Below are positions 23,615-31,069 of a stretch of 44,330 nt of DNA, in pieces; the stretch's first letter is position 1, and every line of letters starts with the position of its first letter. The position numbers and the translations under genes are program-made. The notes beneath the pieces were generated by a model. That model saw nothing but the letters and a program-made list of their open reading frames with translations. It had not been told where the DNA came from and did not search any database. The DNA is taken from the NCBI GenBank assembly GCA_034190545.1, contig JAXIOF010000057.1, positions 1 to 44,330 on the forward strand. The letters run 5' to 3'. The DNA is from Candidatus Afararchaeum irisae. Its GTDB lineage: Archaea > Halobacteriota > Halobacteria > Halobacteriales > Afararchaeaceae.

Positions 23615-24072
23615 TGAGCGTCTTCGAGTTCGAGAAGACGTCTCTTAATCTCGGTGTCTCCGGTGTAGTCTCCTATCCCAGACTCCTCGACCACCCTGTG
23701 GCACGGCAGGAGTACAGGAACCGGGTTCGAGACGAGAGCCTCACGCACGTCGTCGTAGTCGTCCTCGTCGGCACCTATCGACTCGGCGAGTTCTTCGTAC
23801 GTGATAGTCGTGCCGCGGGGTATGTCACGTGTCCTGAGAAGAGCCGACCTCTCGATGCCTCCGAGTGTCAGTCCGACGTCGTACTCCGAGAGGTCAGTGT
23901 CTTCTCGGTCGAGGTACTCAAATATAGAGTCGAGAAGTTCGAGCCCGTCCTCTATGCTGTCTTCGTCGGGCGTCTCGGGAAACGAGACGCTAACTACCTT
24001 GTCTCCCGCCGTCCCGACCTGTACATAGCTTTCGAGGTAGTCGGAGTATCTGTGGAAGATACCCGTCTTCAT
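23611..24072 (-). CDS. ogt: Methylated-DNA-protein-cysteine methyltransferase
   Basis: 153 aa DNA repair protein that removes O6-alkyl groups from guanine by suicidal transfer to cysteine. The active-site motif VLLPCHRVV is intact (C124), preceded by the helix TITYEELAESIG and followed by GDYTGDTEIKRRLLELE. The N-terminal domain is short. Its ATG overlaps the TBP stop by 4 bases, so repair capacity is translationally coupled to the general transcription factor, an uncommon arrangement. Confidence 0.93.
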   Translation of the reverse strand: MKTGIFHRYSDYLESYVQVGTAGDKVVSVSFPETPDEDSIEDGLELLDSIFEYLDREDTDLSEYDVGLTLGGIERSALLRTRDIPRGTTITYEELAESIGADEDDYDDVREALVSNPVPVLLPCHRVVEESGIGDYTGDTEIKRRLLELEDAH

Positions 24073-24629
24073 CCTAAGAGATCGAGGTTCTCCAGTTCAT
24101 TGAGTATCCTGTCTACCGCCCTGTCTGCGTCCTCAGGCTTCTCTCCTCCTGTGACGACTAGCTTTCCGCTTCCGAAGAGGAGTACGACAACCTCGGGGTC
24201 GTCGAGACGGTAGACGAGACCCGGGAACTGTTCGGGCTCGTACTCTATGTTCTCGAGTCCGAGACCTATGGCTATCGCGTTGAGGTTGAGGTCGTGTCCG
24301 AGGTCAGCACTCGCGACTATGTTCTGGACGGTGATCTCGGGGTTCTCCTCGACGTCTATTCCGAGGTCACGGAGCTTGTCGAAGACTATCTTGAGCCCCC
24401 CGTCGACGCCGTCTATACTCTTCGCACCCGTACAGACTATCTTACCTGACCGGAATATGAGCGCCGCCGTCTTGGGCTCCGCCGTCCGGTAGACGAGACC
24501 CGGGAACTGATCGGGGTCATAATCCGCTCCTTCCATGTCCATAGTAACCTGCTGGAGATCGAGCTCCTGACCTATCGAGGTTGATGCGACTACGTTCTCT
24601 ATCTCTATCGTGTCCTTTGGATCAACCAT
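24069..24629 (-). CDS. tbp: TATA-box binding protein
   Basis: 186 aa, two direct repeats of about 90 residues, each with the saddle pattern: IENVVASTSIGQELDLQQV and VQNIVASADLGHDLNLNAI as first strands, QFPGLVYR in both halves, and the paired LIFRSGKIVCTG / LLFGSGKLVVTG strands. It recruits TFB and RNA polymerase to promoters. The start at 24629 is chosen because the TATA box lies 30 bases upstream; the longer frame to 24698 spans the promoter. Co-transcribed with the overlapping MGMT gene. Confidence 0.96.
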   Translation of the reverse strand: MVDPKDTIEIENVVASTSIGQELDLQQVTMDMEGADYDPDQFPGLVYRTAEPKTAALIFRSGKIVCTGAKSIDGVDGGLKIVFDKLRDLGIDVEENPEITVQNIVASADLGHDLNLNAIAIGLGLENIEYEPEQFPGLVYRLDDPEVVVLLFGSGKLVVTGGEKPEDADRAVDRILNELENLDLLG

Positions 24630-24632
24630 TTC

Positions 24633-24663
24633 GTTTAAACCTCTATTTAAAGTCTTATAAAGG
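24633..24663 (-). promoter_or_regulatory. tbp promoter with three stacked TATA-like elements
   Basis: On the minus strand CCTTTATAAG (24654-24663) lies 30 bases before the ATG and is the likely functional TATA box. Two more AT boxes follow toward the gene: CTTTAAATAG (24643-24652) and the palindrome GTTTAAAC (24633-24640). They are spaced about 11 bp apart, one helical turn. TBP bound at the downstream boxes would cover its own start site, which would suit autorepression. Confidence 0.5.
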
Positions 24664-24733
24664 TTGGTGAAAAACGTAACGTGATTTCGCCAAGACATAG
24701 ACGATAGGGGGATTCTACGGTTGATTGAGGAAG

Positions 24734-24741
24734 TTATTATA
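24734..24741 (+). promoter_or_regulatory. TATA box of the Trm-G10 gene
   Basis: TTATTATA is centred about 26 bases before the GTG start at 24764. It supports the non-ATG start. Confidence 0.55.
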
Positions 24742-24763
24742 GACGCCCTCGCGTCTTTCGTCT

Positions 24764-25747
24764 GTGTACCTCCTCGAACTCAAGAGCTCGAACCACGAAC
24801 TCGCCCTCGCCGAGGCACGCTCCGTCGGAGACGTCTATGAGACAGCTCGGGGAGTCGCCGTCTGTAAGGCTCTCGACCTCGAACGCGCAAAGAGACTCGG
24901 GATGTCACACCGCGTCCTGAGGTACATGGCTAAGTCGGACGCCTCACTCGAAGGAGTCCTAAGAGCGGTCGAGACCTGTGAGTACGCCTTCTCAGGGAGC
25001 TTCAGCGTCCGCGCCCGCGGGGTCGAGGAAACAGAGATCCCCGTCGGTACTGAGACCCTCGAAAGGAAGGTCGGGAGTGTGATACACGAGAGAGGGCACG
25101 AGGTCGACCTCGAAGATCCCGACAATGAGTTCCGTCTCGTCTTCACCGACGACAGATGTTACTTCGGAAAGGTGGTCGTCGACGTCTCGAAGGAGTTCTC
25201 CGACCGTCCGACTGACAAGCCCTTCTTCAAGCCCGGTAGCATGTCGCCTATGCTCGCGCGGACACTCGCTAACATCGCGGGCGCGGGCAAGTCGAGACTC
25301 GTTCTCGATCCGATGTGTGGCACGGGCGGTGTACTCGTCGAGGGCGGTCTCGTGGGATCAGAAGTCGTGGGATTCGACTCCGACAGACAGGTTCTGAGAG
25401 GGGCGGAGACCAACCTGCGCGAGTATCTCGAAAGCGACGGATGGCACCTCGGAGCCGCAGACGCCTCACGTCTTCCTCTCAGGGAGTCGTCGGTAGACTG
25501 TGCTGTGACGGACTTCCCGTACGGCAGAGCCTCGTCGGTCGACGCCGACTCTGTGAGGTCACTCGCCGAGAACGTCTTAGATGAGCTTTCGAGAGTAGTG
25601 AGCGACGGAGGGAGATGTGTCGTAGTCTGTGACAGATGGCTCGTCGACGAGGCGGAGGCGGCGGGATTCGAGGTCGTCGAGAGGCTCGAGGACAGGGTAC
25701 ACAAGTCGCTGACAAGACGGATTCTGGCTCTTGAGTCGAAGAAATAA
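24764..25747 (+). CDS. tRNA (guanine-10,N2)-dimethyltransferase, Trm-G10/Trm11 family
   Basis: 327 aa starting at GTG (VYLLELKSSNHELALAEA). The N-terminal half is a THUMP-type RNA-binding region. The C-terminal half is a SAM methyltransferase with motif I VLDPMCGTGGVLVEGG (about 181-196) and the catalytic TDFPYGRAS motif, a variant of D-P-P-Y. It methylates N2 of G10 in tRNA. Leaderless promoter; head-to-head with tbp. Confidence 0.9.
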   Translation: MYLLELKSSNHELALAEARSVGDVYETARGVAVCKALDLERAKRLGMSHRVLRYMAKSDASLEGVLRAVETCEYAFSGSFSVRARGVEETEIPVGTETLERKVGSVIHERGHEVDLEDPDNEFRLVFTDDRCYFGKVVVDVSKEFSDRPTDKPFFKPGSMSPMLARTLANIAGAGKSRLVLDPMCGTGGVLVEGGLVGSEVVGFDSDRQVLRGAETNLREYLESDGWHLGAADASRLPLRESSVDCAVTDFPYGRASSVDADSVRSLAENVLDELSRVVSDGGRCVVVCDRWLVDEAEAAGFEVVERLEDRVHKSLTRRILALESKK

Positions 25748-25795
25748 GTCGAGTCTGACCAAACGGTTTAATGTGTGTATTACGTACGTAGTAGT

Positions 25796-26056
25796 ATGCA
25801 GAAGGACGAAGTTATACATATCCACGCTCTTCTCCACGAGACTCTGGAGTTCCTGGAGGAGAACGACCTCGCTTCCTTCGACGACTCTTCTCTCGACGTA
25901 CGACCTACCGACGTACACAAGCCCAAGGAAGAACACGAGAAGGCTGTCTTCGCACTCGGAAACCAGCTCGCCGACGCGATGGCAGAGGACGAGTTCTCCG
26001 ACGTCGGCAGGGTGAGAGAGAGGATGAAAGAGCTCATAGAGGAGAGAAGTAAGTAA
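25796..26056 (+). CDS. UPF0058 family protein
   Basis: 86 aa, mostly helical, starting MQKDEVIHIHALLHETLEF. This is the archaeal UPF0058 family, function unknown. The start at 25796 is favoured by a TTTAAT element about 28 bases upstream; an in-frame ATG at 25775 would be too close to it. Ends 20 bases before the GIY-YIG gene. Confidence 0.85.
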   Translation: MQKDEVIHIHALLHETLEFLEENDLASFDDSSLDVRPTDVHKPKEEHEKAVFALGNQLADAMAEDEFSDVGRVRERMKELIEERSK

Positions 26057-26076
26057 CTGACCTGAACTGAAGCCCG

Positions 26077-26316
26077 ATGCATTACGTCTACGTAGTCGAG
26101 TGTTCCGACGGAAGCCTCTATACTGGCTACACGACAGACACCGACAGACGCCTTGAGGAGCACAACTCGGGTGACGGAGCTAAGTACACGCGTGGGAGGA
26201 CGCCGGTCGAGTTAGTACACGAGGAGGAGTACGGATCACGTTCTGAGGCTATGCGACGGGAACACGAGATAAAACAGATGTCACGCGACGAGAAGATCGA
26301 CTTACTTACTGGTTAG
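26077..26316 (+). CDS. GIY-YIG domain protein (UPF0213-like)
   Basis: 79 aa single-domain GIY-YIG protein. The motif pair appears as YVYVVECSDGSLYTGYT, with the conserved arginine in DTDRRLEEHNSG, and a final EIKQMSRDEKIDLL. Stand-alone members are putative nucleases of unclear role, possibly in DNA repair. The gene converges with, and overlaps by 11 bases, the minus-strand GtrA gene. Confidence 0.88.
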   Translation: MHYVYVVECSDGSLYTGYTTDTDRRLEEHNSGDGAKYTRGRTPVELVHEEEYGSRSEAMRREHEIKQMSRDEKIDLLTG

Positions 26317-26749
26317 CTATCTGCCACGTCCATCTCGCGTCTAAGACGTACCTGTATACCCCGGATATTAGTATACCTACGCCGTTCGCGACTATGTATC
26401 CGAGGTCACCCCACGATCCGAGTCCTCCCCAGGTTACGAGTGCGTAGAGTATACCCACCTGTATCGGAATTGCCGACCCCCTCACCGCGTTCGTCCTCAC
26501 GAGACCACGTATGTACTCTCCCCTGTCGGTGTGACGGACGACTTTGAATGTCCACGCGTTGTTGATTACGTACTGGAGTACGATGGTGATCTCTATAGCG
26601 ACGACCGCGGCGGCGACATAGTACATCCCGAGTGCCTCGACGAAGCCCCAGAGTAAGAGAGTCTGGACTCCCGCTGCGAAGACTCCGACTACGAAGAACT
26701 TGAGAACGCGTCCCCGCGGCGGTGCGAGGATATCCGTGACTCTCGACAT
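26306..26749 (-). CDS. GtrA-family membrane protein
   Basis: 147 aa with four predicted helices (about 14-34, 40-62, 80-102, 110-133) and the family motifs FFVVGVFAAGVQTLLLWG and YVINNAWTFKV. GtrA-like proteins are thought to flip lipid-linked sugars. It follows the sulfatase-like gene by 3 bases on the same strand, so the pair may act on a surface polymer. Confidence 0.87.
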   Translation of the reverse strand: MSRVTDILAPPRGRVLKFFVVGVFAAGVQTLLLWGFVEALGMYYVAAAVVAIEITIVLQYVINNAWTFKVVRHTDRGEYIRGLVRTNAVRGSAIPIQVGILYALVTWGGLGSWGDLGYIVANGVGILISGVYRYVLDARWTWQIANQ

Positions 26750-26752
26750 CTC

Positions 26753-28195
26753 TTATCTGTATCCTAGTGCCTCAAGACGTTTGGATACCTCGTCCGACAT
26801 ACCGTCGTCTTCCTCTTCGTGACTCTCGTTCGAGAGAACTTCCTCGGCACGTTCGTGAACCCTACGCCGGAAGGACTCTATAATCTCGGTGTCTCCGAAC
26901 TCGGTGTTCGACTCAGAGTATAGGTCGTTCTTCTTGAAGTCGTCCTCGGCTGTGTTGTAAAGCTCCTTCTCTCCCGTCTCGGTGTTCTTTATGTAGGTCC
27001 AGTCGGAGGTACGTGCGCTCACGAGGAGGTCGCCCTCGTCGGGAGTCTTCGGAATCGGCTGCTGTGTCACGGAGTCGCCCCTGACCGTCACCGAGACTAC
27101 GGGCTCGTCGTCTGGGCCGTCTCGGAGGAGACTTTCTCCCTCCCAGTCCTCGGGAGTCTCAACACCCATGACGTCACATACCGTCGGTGGCACCGAGTTG
27201 AGTCCGACGGGCTCCGAGACCGAGTCGGCTTCTAAGCCGTCTCTGGGGAGGTCTACAATCAGAGGCACGTTTATTAGCTCGTTGTAGAGCTTTGGGTAAT
27301 GTGCGAGATGTCCGTGTTCCTGGAACTCCTCACCGTGGTCACCCGCGACTACGACACAAGTCTCGTCTCTGATACCCTCATCGGAGAGTAGACTCAGGAG
27401 ACGTCCTATGCTCTCGTCGACCTGTCGGACGGTCGCTTCGTAGAGAGTCCGGAGACGTGAGAGTATCTTTTCGTCGACGTCCCATCCGAGTCCCGTGTAG
27501 AGATGTGCCCTCAGCATACCGAGAGTCCCCATATGGCTCGAAGAGACCTCACGGACGTGGCGTGGAGCCGGGACATACGGCGTATGTGTGTCCATGTAAT
27601 GTATCCATATGAAGAAAGAGCCGTCCGACCTCTCACGTATGAATCCCTTTGCCCTCTCCTCAAGCTCTATCATACGTGACGTGTCGGCGAAATGTGTGTC
27701 GTCGCCCTCGCGTTTGACAGCACTCGCGAGACGCTTAAAAGGCGACGTGCCTAGCTGTATCCAGCCCTGTACGGTGGGATGTGCCATGAGATACTTCGAG
27801 TATATCCTGTCGTTCGACTCTATGAAGTCCTCGAACTCGTCGAACCCCCTGTCGTACTCCCAGTGGTGGGTCAGGAAGCCGTTCGAGGCGTTGAAACCAC
27901 CCGTCGACACCGACTCACGTGACAGAGCCTCGGCGAGTGTCGGCGTCTCGGGTGCTCCTATGTTACGGCTGTCTGAGAAGACGGATCTCGAAGCTAAGAT
28001 GCTCGGAAACGAGAAGGGAGTCCAGTTGCCGTGTGCGAAGGCGTTCTCGAAGACTGTCGACGTAGATCGGCTCGAAAGTTCGCCTAAGACAGGTGTCACC
28101 TCGCTCTCGGGATCGTGTTCGACGGCGTCAGCCCGGAGAGAGTCCACGGTTATAAGTACCGTGTTCGTAGCTTCTGTAACCGGCTCGGCGCTCAT
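26753..28195 (-). CDS. Sulfatase-like hydrolase/transferase (alkaline phosphatase superfamily)
   Basis: 480 aa, no signal peptide or membrane segment visible. Metal-site segments are TVLITVDSLRADAVE at the N-terminus and VVAGDHGEEFQEHGH late in the protein, with IHYMDTHTPY between. The nucleophile region AHGNWTPFSFPSILAS has threonine/serine and no Cys/Ser-x-P-x-R formylglycine motif, so a phosphoesterase or transferase role is as likely as true sulfatase activity. The first gene of a two-gene unit with GtrA, suggesting a role in cell-surface glycan or lipid decoration. Leaderless promoter upstream. Confidence 0.87.
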   Translation of the reverse strand: MSAEPVTEATNTVLITVDSLRADAVEHDPESEVTPVLGELSSRSTSTVFENAFAHGNWTPFSFPSILASRSVFSDSRNIGAPETPTLAEALSRESVSTGGFNASNGFLTHHWEYDRGFDEFEDFIESNDRIYSKYLMAHPTVQGWIQLGTSPFKRLASAVKREGDDTHFADTSRMIELEERAKGFIRERSDGSFFIWIHYMDTHTPYVPAPRHVREVSSSHMGTLGMLRAHLYTGLGWDVDEKILSRLRTLYEATVRQVDESIGRLLSLLSDEGIRDETCVVVAGDHGEEFQEHGHLAHYPKLYNELINVPLIVDLPRDGLEADSVSEPVGLNSVPPTVCDVMGVETPEDWEGESLLRDGPDDEPVVSVTVRGDSVTQQPIPKTPDEGDLLVSARTSDWTYIKNTETGEKELYNTAEDDFKKNDLYSESNTEFGDTEIIESFRRRVHERAEEVLSNESHEEEDDGMSDEVSKRLEALGYR

Positions 28196-28220
28196 ACTTT
28201 TGTCTTATAATACATGTGAC

Positions 28221-28277
28221 TTTATACTGTCGGAGGAAGACGCAGATCTAACACGTGCCGGGAAAAGTGCTTTAAGC
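28221..28277. promoter_or_regulatory. Divergent promoters of the sulfatase and surface-protein genes
   Basis: Minus strand: AGTATAAA-type box at 28221-28228, 29 bases before the start at 28195. Plus strand: CTTTAAGC at 28270-28277, about 25 bases before the ATG at 28298. Both imply leaderless transcripts, and the roughly 100-bp shared region would allow co-regulation. Confidence 0.5.
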
Positions 28278-28297
28278 TACAGAGACGTGGAAAGGTT

Positions 28298-29302
28298 ATG
28301 AGAAGGGAGACGGCACTCGGACTCGGTGTCTTAGCCGTAGTTCTGTTTGTCTTAGGCGTGACTATTCTCGTCCCGGGTGCCGTCGAGAAGCCCCAAGACC
28401 CCGTGAGAAGGAGCTATATACACGTCAACGAAGTCAGTCTGAAGCCCGTCTCTGTCACGGGTTCGAACGTCACACTCAGGGTCGAGACACGTTTCGATCA
28501 CTCCGAGGGCGTCTCCGAGAACACGACCGTCACTGTCAGAGCCACGAGTACCGAGACGGGTCTCCTCGAAACCACCCGGACGAAAGATGTCGGAGACGTC
28601 AAAGACGAAAGAGAGGTGAGTGTGACACATAACGTCACCGTCGAGAGGTCGGGTGGTTACAGAGTAGACTCTGTCGTCTACACCGACGGAAGACGTGTCT
28701 CGTCGGCGTCGAAGTCTGTCGAGGGGGTCGGGAGCCTGAAGCCCGAGTACGCACGTAGTCCACTCGGATTCGAGAGCTTTGGGTCACAGCCGAGCATAGA
28801 GTACTCGGTAGACGAGGTAGACAGATCGACTGTGGCTCTCAACGTGACGGCGTACGTAACCAACACCGGAGGGAGACAGACCGGGAACACCTACGTCGTT
28901 CTCAAGGCTCGCCAGTCGGAGTCTGGTATAGTAGCCGATGAGAGACGCGTCGATGTCGGCGAGATAGACGAGGGCGAGACAGACAGGGTAAACGGGCGTC
29001 TGGTTGTTCCCGACGGATACAACTACTACCTCGACGCAGTCCTCTGGAAGGACGACGTGGTCTTGGGTACCACGAGAAGCGGAGCGAGTCTCAACCCTAG
29101 TAAGAGTATACCGACGAATGTGACCCAGGAGGAGGTGGGGATAAGAGTCGAGGACTTCGAGAGAGACGACGAGCCACAGTCCCGGAGCGACGAGTTGGAG
29201 TCGGAAGTTCCGGAGGACGGACAGGGACAGCCGGGTCTCGGAGTCGTCGCGGCTGTCTTGGCAGTCTCCGCCGTCGGAGTTAGAAGGTGGTACTATGACT
29301 GA
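28298..29302 (+). CDS. Secreted surface protein with PGF-CTERM-like tail (DUF7490-like)
   Basis: 334 aa. An N-terminal hydrophobic helix (residues 6-27) acts as signal or anchor, followed by two beta-rich domains with many N-glycosylation sequons (NVT, NTT). A Glu/Asp-rich linker precedes a C-terminal GQPGLGVVAAVLAVSAVG helix ending in RRWYYD. That tail resembles PGF-CTERM signals cut and lipid-attached by archaeosortase, but reads PGLG instead of PGFG. Likely exposed at the cell surface. Overlaps the next membrane gene by 8 bases. Confidence 0.75.
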   Translation: MRRETALGLGVLAVVLFVLGVTILVPGAVEKPQDPVRRSYIHVNEVSLKPVSVTGSNVTLRVETRFDHSEGVSENTTVTVRATSTETGLLETTRTKDVGDVKDEREVSVTHNVTVERSGGYRVDSVVYTDGRRVSSASKSVEGVGSLKPEYARSPLGFESFGSQPSIEYSVDEVDRSTVALNVTAYVTNTGGRQTGNTYVVLKARQSESGIVADERRVDVGEIDEGETDRVNGRLVVPDGYNYYLDAVLWKDDVVLGTTRSGASLNPSKSIPTNVTQEEVGIRVEDFERDDEPQSRSDELESEVPEDGQGQPGLGVVAAVLAVSAVGVRRWYYD

Positions 29303-29621
29303 GACTGAAACTGAGACTGAAACTGAAACTGAGACCCAGACCCGGACTGAGGCTGAGACCGAGAAAACAGACGACGGGACAGGTACCGAGACAGACACGG
29401 GAGACGGGAGAGACGCGAGGTACTACGTCGAGAGGGGGGTTCTCGGTATACTCCTCGTGATAGGCTTCGTCGCGTCTCTGAGGTTCTACCTGAGCGCGAC
29501 CGCTGCGATAGACTACTGGGTCACCGACGCCTACGTAGACGTCTTCCAGGCGGCGTTCAACCTGATAGTCCTACTCCTTGTCGGAATCGGGATCACGAGA
29601 CAGGTCAGAAAGATCACGTGA
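29295..29621 (+). CDS. Small membrane protein with Thr-Glu repeat, DUF8060-like
   Basis: 108 aa. A low-complexity Thr-Glu N-terminus (residues 2-40) is followed by two transmembrane helices (about 46-66 and 83-103) in a pattern resembling haloarchaeal DUF8060 proteins. The N-terminal repeat comes from a 6-bp DNA repeat and probably varies in length. Translationally coupled to the preceding surface protein, suggesting a membrane partner. Confidence 0.7.
   Translation: MTETETETETETETQTRTEAETEKTDDGTGTETDTGDGRDARYYVERGVLGILLVIGFVASLRFYLSATAAIDYWVTDAYVDVFQAAFNLIVLLLVGIGITRQVRKIT
29298..29363 (+). repeat. Hexanucleotide repeat encoding Thr-Glu
   Basis: Six ACTGAG/ACTGAA units followed by degenerate units. 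Length changes by slippage would keep the reading frame. Confidence 0.75.
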
Positions 29622-29663
29622 TCCGAAAAGCTTGAAGGCGACCATGTTCATCTATCACACAGT

Positions 29664-30527
29664 ATGGTCTCCCAGAAGGAGATAGAGACATTAAGGCAGG
29701 AAGCCCAGACGATATTCACACGTATAGACGAGGTTAACGGCGCGCTCAAAGACGCGAGGAAGAAAGAGGGAGACCACTGGGACGACGGAAGCCTCGACCT
29801 CAGCCTCGAAACGCCGTCGGGGGACGAGATAGAAGTAGAACTCGACCTCGATAAGGACGCCGCCGAGAACGCACAGGAGAGATACGAGGAGGCGAAGGAG
29901 ATGGAGGAGGTCTTAGAGGAGAAGAAAGAGGTCGAGGGCGAGCTCGCGGGCGCGCCGTCAGACCCCCTCGCCTACCTCATACTCTACCATCTCAAGAAGG
30001 TCAAGGGCGACTACCCGCGTTCTATGGCGATGAACCTCGACGCCGAGAGAAAAGACGTAGTCGACCTGTGTGATCAGCTAGAGAGCGCGGGTCTGATAGA
30101 ACGCATAGAGTCGGGGATGCTCAAGAGACGTAAGGTCAAGCTCAAACGGTCTCTTGAGACACACCAGCACCACACCTACTACCGTCTGTCGCGCGAGGGC
30201 GACCATCTACTACGTTTCTTGGAGGAGGACGACGGCAAGGAGAGCTTTCTGCGTAAGGTCGACAACGCCCTCACGGTGGCTCGGCGTATATCGGAGGGGG
30301 GACCCGACTACCCACGTATGACCTCGGAGGATCTCGACCTCGACCTCGACCACGTCCGGAAGCTCTACAAGGCGATGGTTCTCGCGGGAGTCGCCGAGAC
30401 CTACGACGGAAGCATAATAAAAGGGAAAGAGAGGAAGCTCAAGCCGAAGGACGAGACCCACAGGAAACACACCTACTACGTCACGACGCGCGACGTAGAC
30501 CTCATACTCAGGGACTGGGAAGACTGA
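29664..30527 (+). CDS. DUF2250-type tandem winged-helix protein
   Basis: 287 aa. A charged coiled-coil N-terminus (about 1-95) is followed by two homologous winged-helix units: PLAYLILYHLKKVKGDYPRS through THQHHTYYRLSREG (about 99-178), and a second with DYPRMTSEDLDLDLDHVRKL through THRKHTYYVTTRD (about 211-278). The paired HTYY motifs mark the repeat. This fits archaeal DUF2250, probable DNA-binding regulators. The coiled coil suggests dimerisation. Target unknown. Confidence 0.75.
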   Translation: MVSQKEIETLRQEAQTIFTRIDEVNGALKDARKKEGDHWDDGSLDLSLETPSGDEIEVELDLDKDAAENAQERYEEAKEMEEVLEEKKEVEGELAGAPSDPLAYLILYHLKKVKGDYPRSMAMNLDAERKDVVDLCDQLESAGLIERIESGMLKRRKVKLKRSLETHQHHTYYRLSREGDHLLRFLEEDDGKESFLRKVDNALTVARRISEGGPDYPRMTSEDLDLDLDHVRKLYKAMVLAGVAETYDGSIIKGKERKLKPKDETHRKHTYYVTTRDVDLILRDWED

Positions 30528-30567
30528 GACGGGATACTGTCTTATGCCGCGAGAACGGACATAGGAT

Positions 30568-31014
30568 ATGCTCGAAGTCGGAGACACAGCCCCTGAGTTG
30601 AGTGCCGAGACGACACAGGGGAGATTCGACCTGTCGGAGGCGGACGACGAGGGTGCCGTAGTACTGTTCTTCTTCCCTAAGGCGGGAAGCCGAGTATGTA
30701 CGAAGGAGGCTTGTTCGTTCCGTGACTCGACAGCCGAGTTCAACGATGTCGATGCGACCGTCGTAGGGGTCTCGTCGAACGACTCAGTCGAACGTCTCGA
30801 AGAGTTCGCGGAGAAAAACAGTCTCGACTTCCCTCTCGTGAGCGACACCGACGGAGAGATATCCGAGAAGTACGGCGCGAAGGGTGTACTCGGACTCTAC
30901 TCGAAACGCGTGACCTACGTGATCGAGGACGGCGAGGTCGTCGGACGCGTCAAGGGAATGCTGAGTGCCGACAGACACGTCGAGGTCTCTATTGAAACTC
31001 TGCGCCAGATCTGA
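30568..31014 (+). CDS. bcp: Peroxiredoxin, Bcp/PrxQ type
   Basis: 148 aa. It reduces peroxides using the peroxidatic C44 in FFPKAGSRVCTKEACSFRD, with resolving C49 five residues on, the PrxQ-type spacing. The usual Thr before the peroxidatic cysteine is Ser-Arg here (PKAGSRVC), conserving the hydroxyl. Thioredoxin fold throughout, normal length. Confidence 0.92.
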   Translation: MLEVGDTAPELSAETTQGRFDLSEADDEGAVVLFFFPKAGSRVCTKEACSFRDSTAEFNDVDATVVGVSSNDSVERLEEFAEKNSLDFPLVSDTDGEISEKYGAKGVLGLYSKRVTYVIEDGEVVGRVKGMLSADRHVEVSIETLRQI

Positions 31015-31069
31015 CCTGCTGAACGACGGCGTTATTAGGCAAGCGACAGAAGACACATACGGTACATAG

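Noticed and set aside
26057-26076. Repeated CTGA motifs between UPF0058 and GIY-YIG genes as a C/D RNA
   Set aside because: No C box (RUGAUGA) accompanies them and the gap is only 20 bases.
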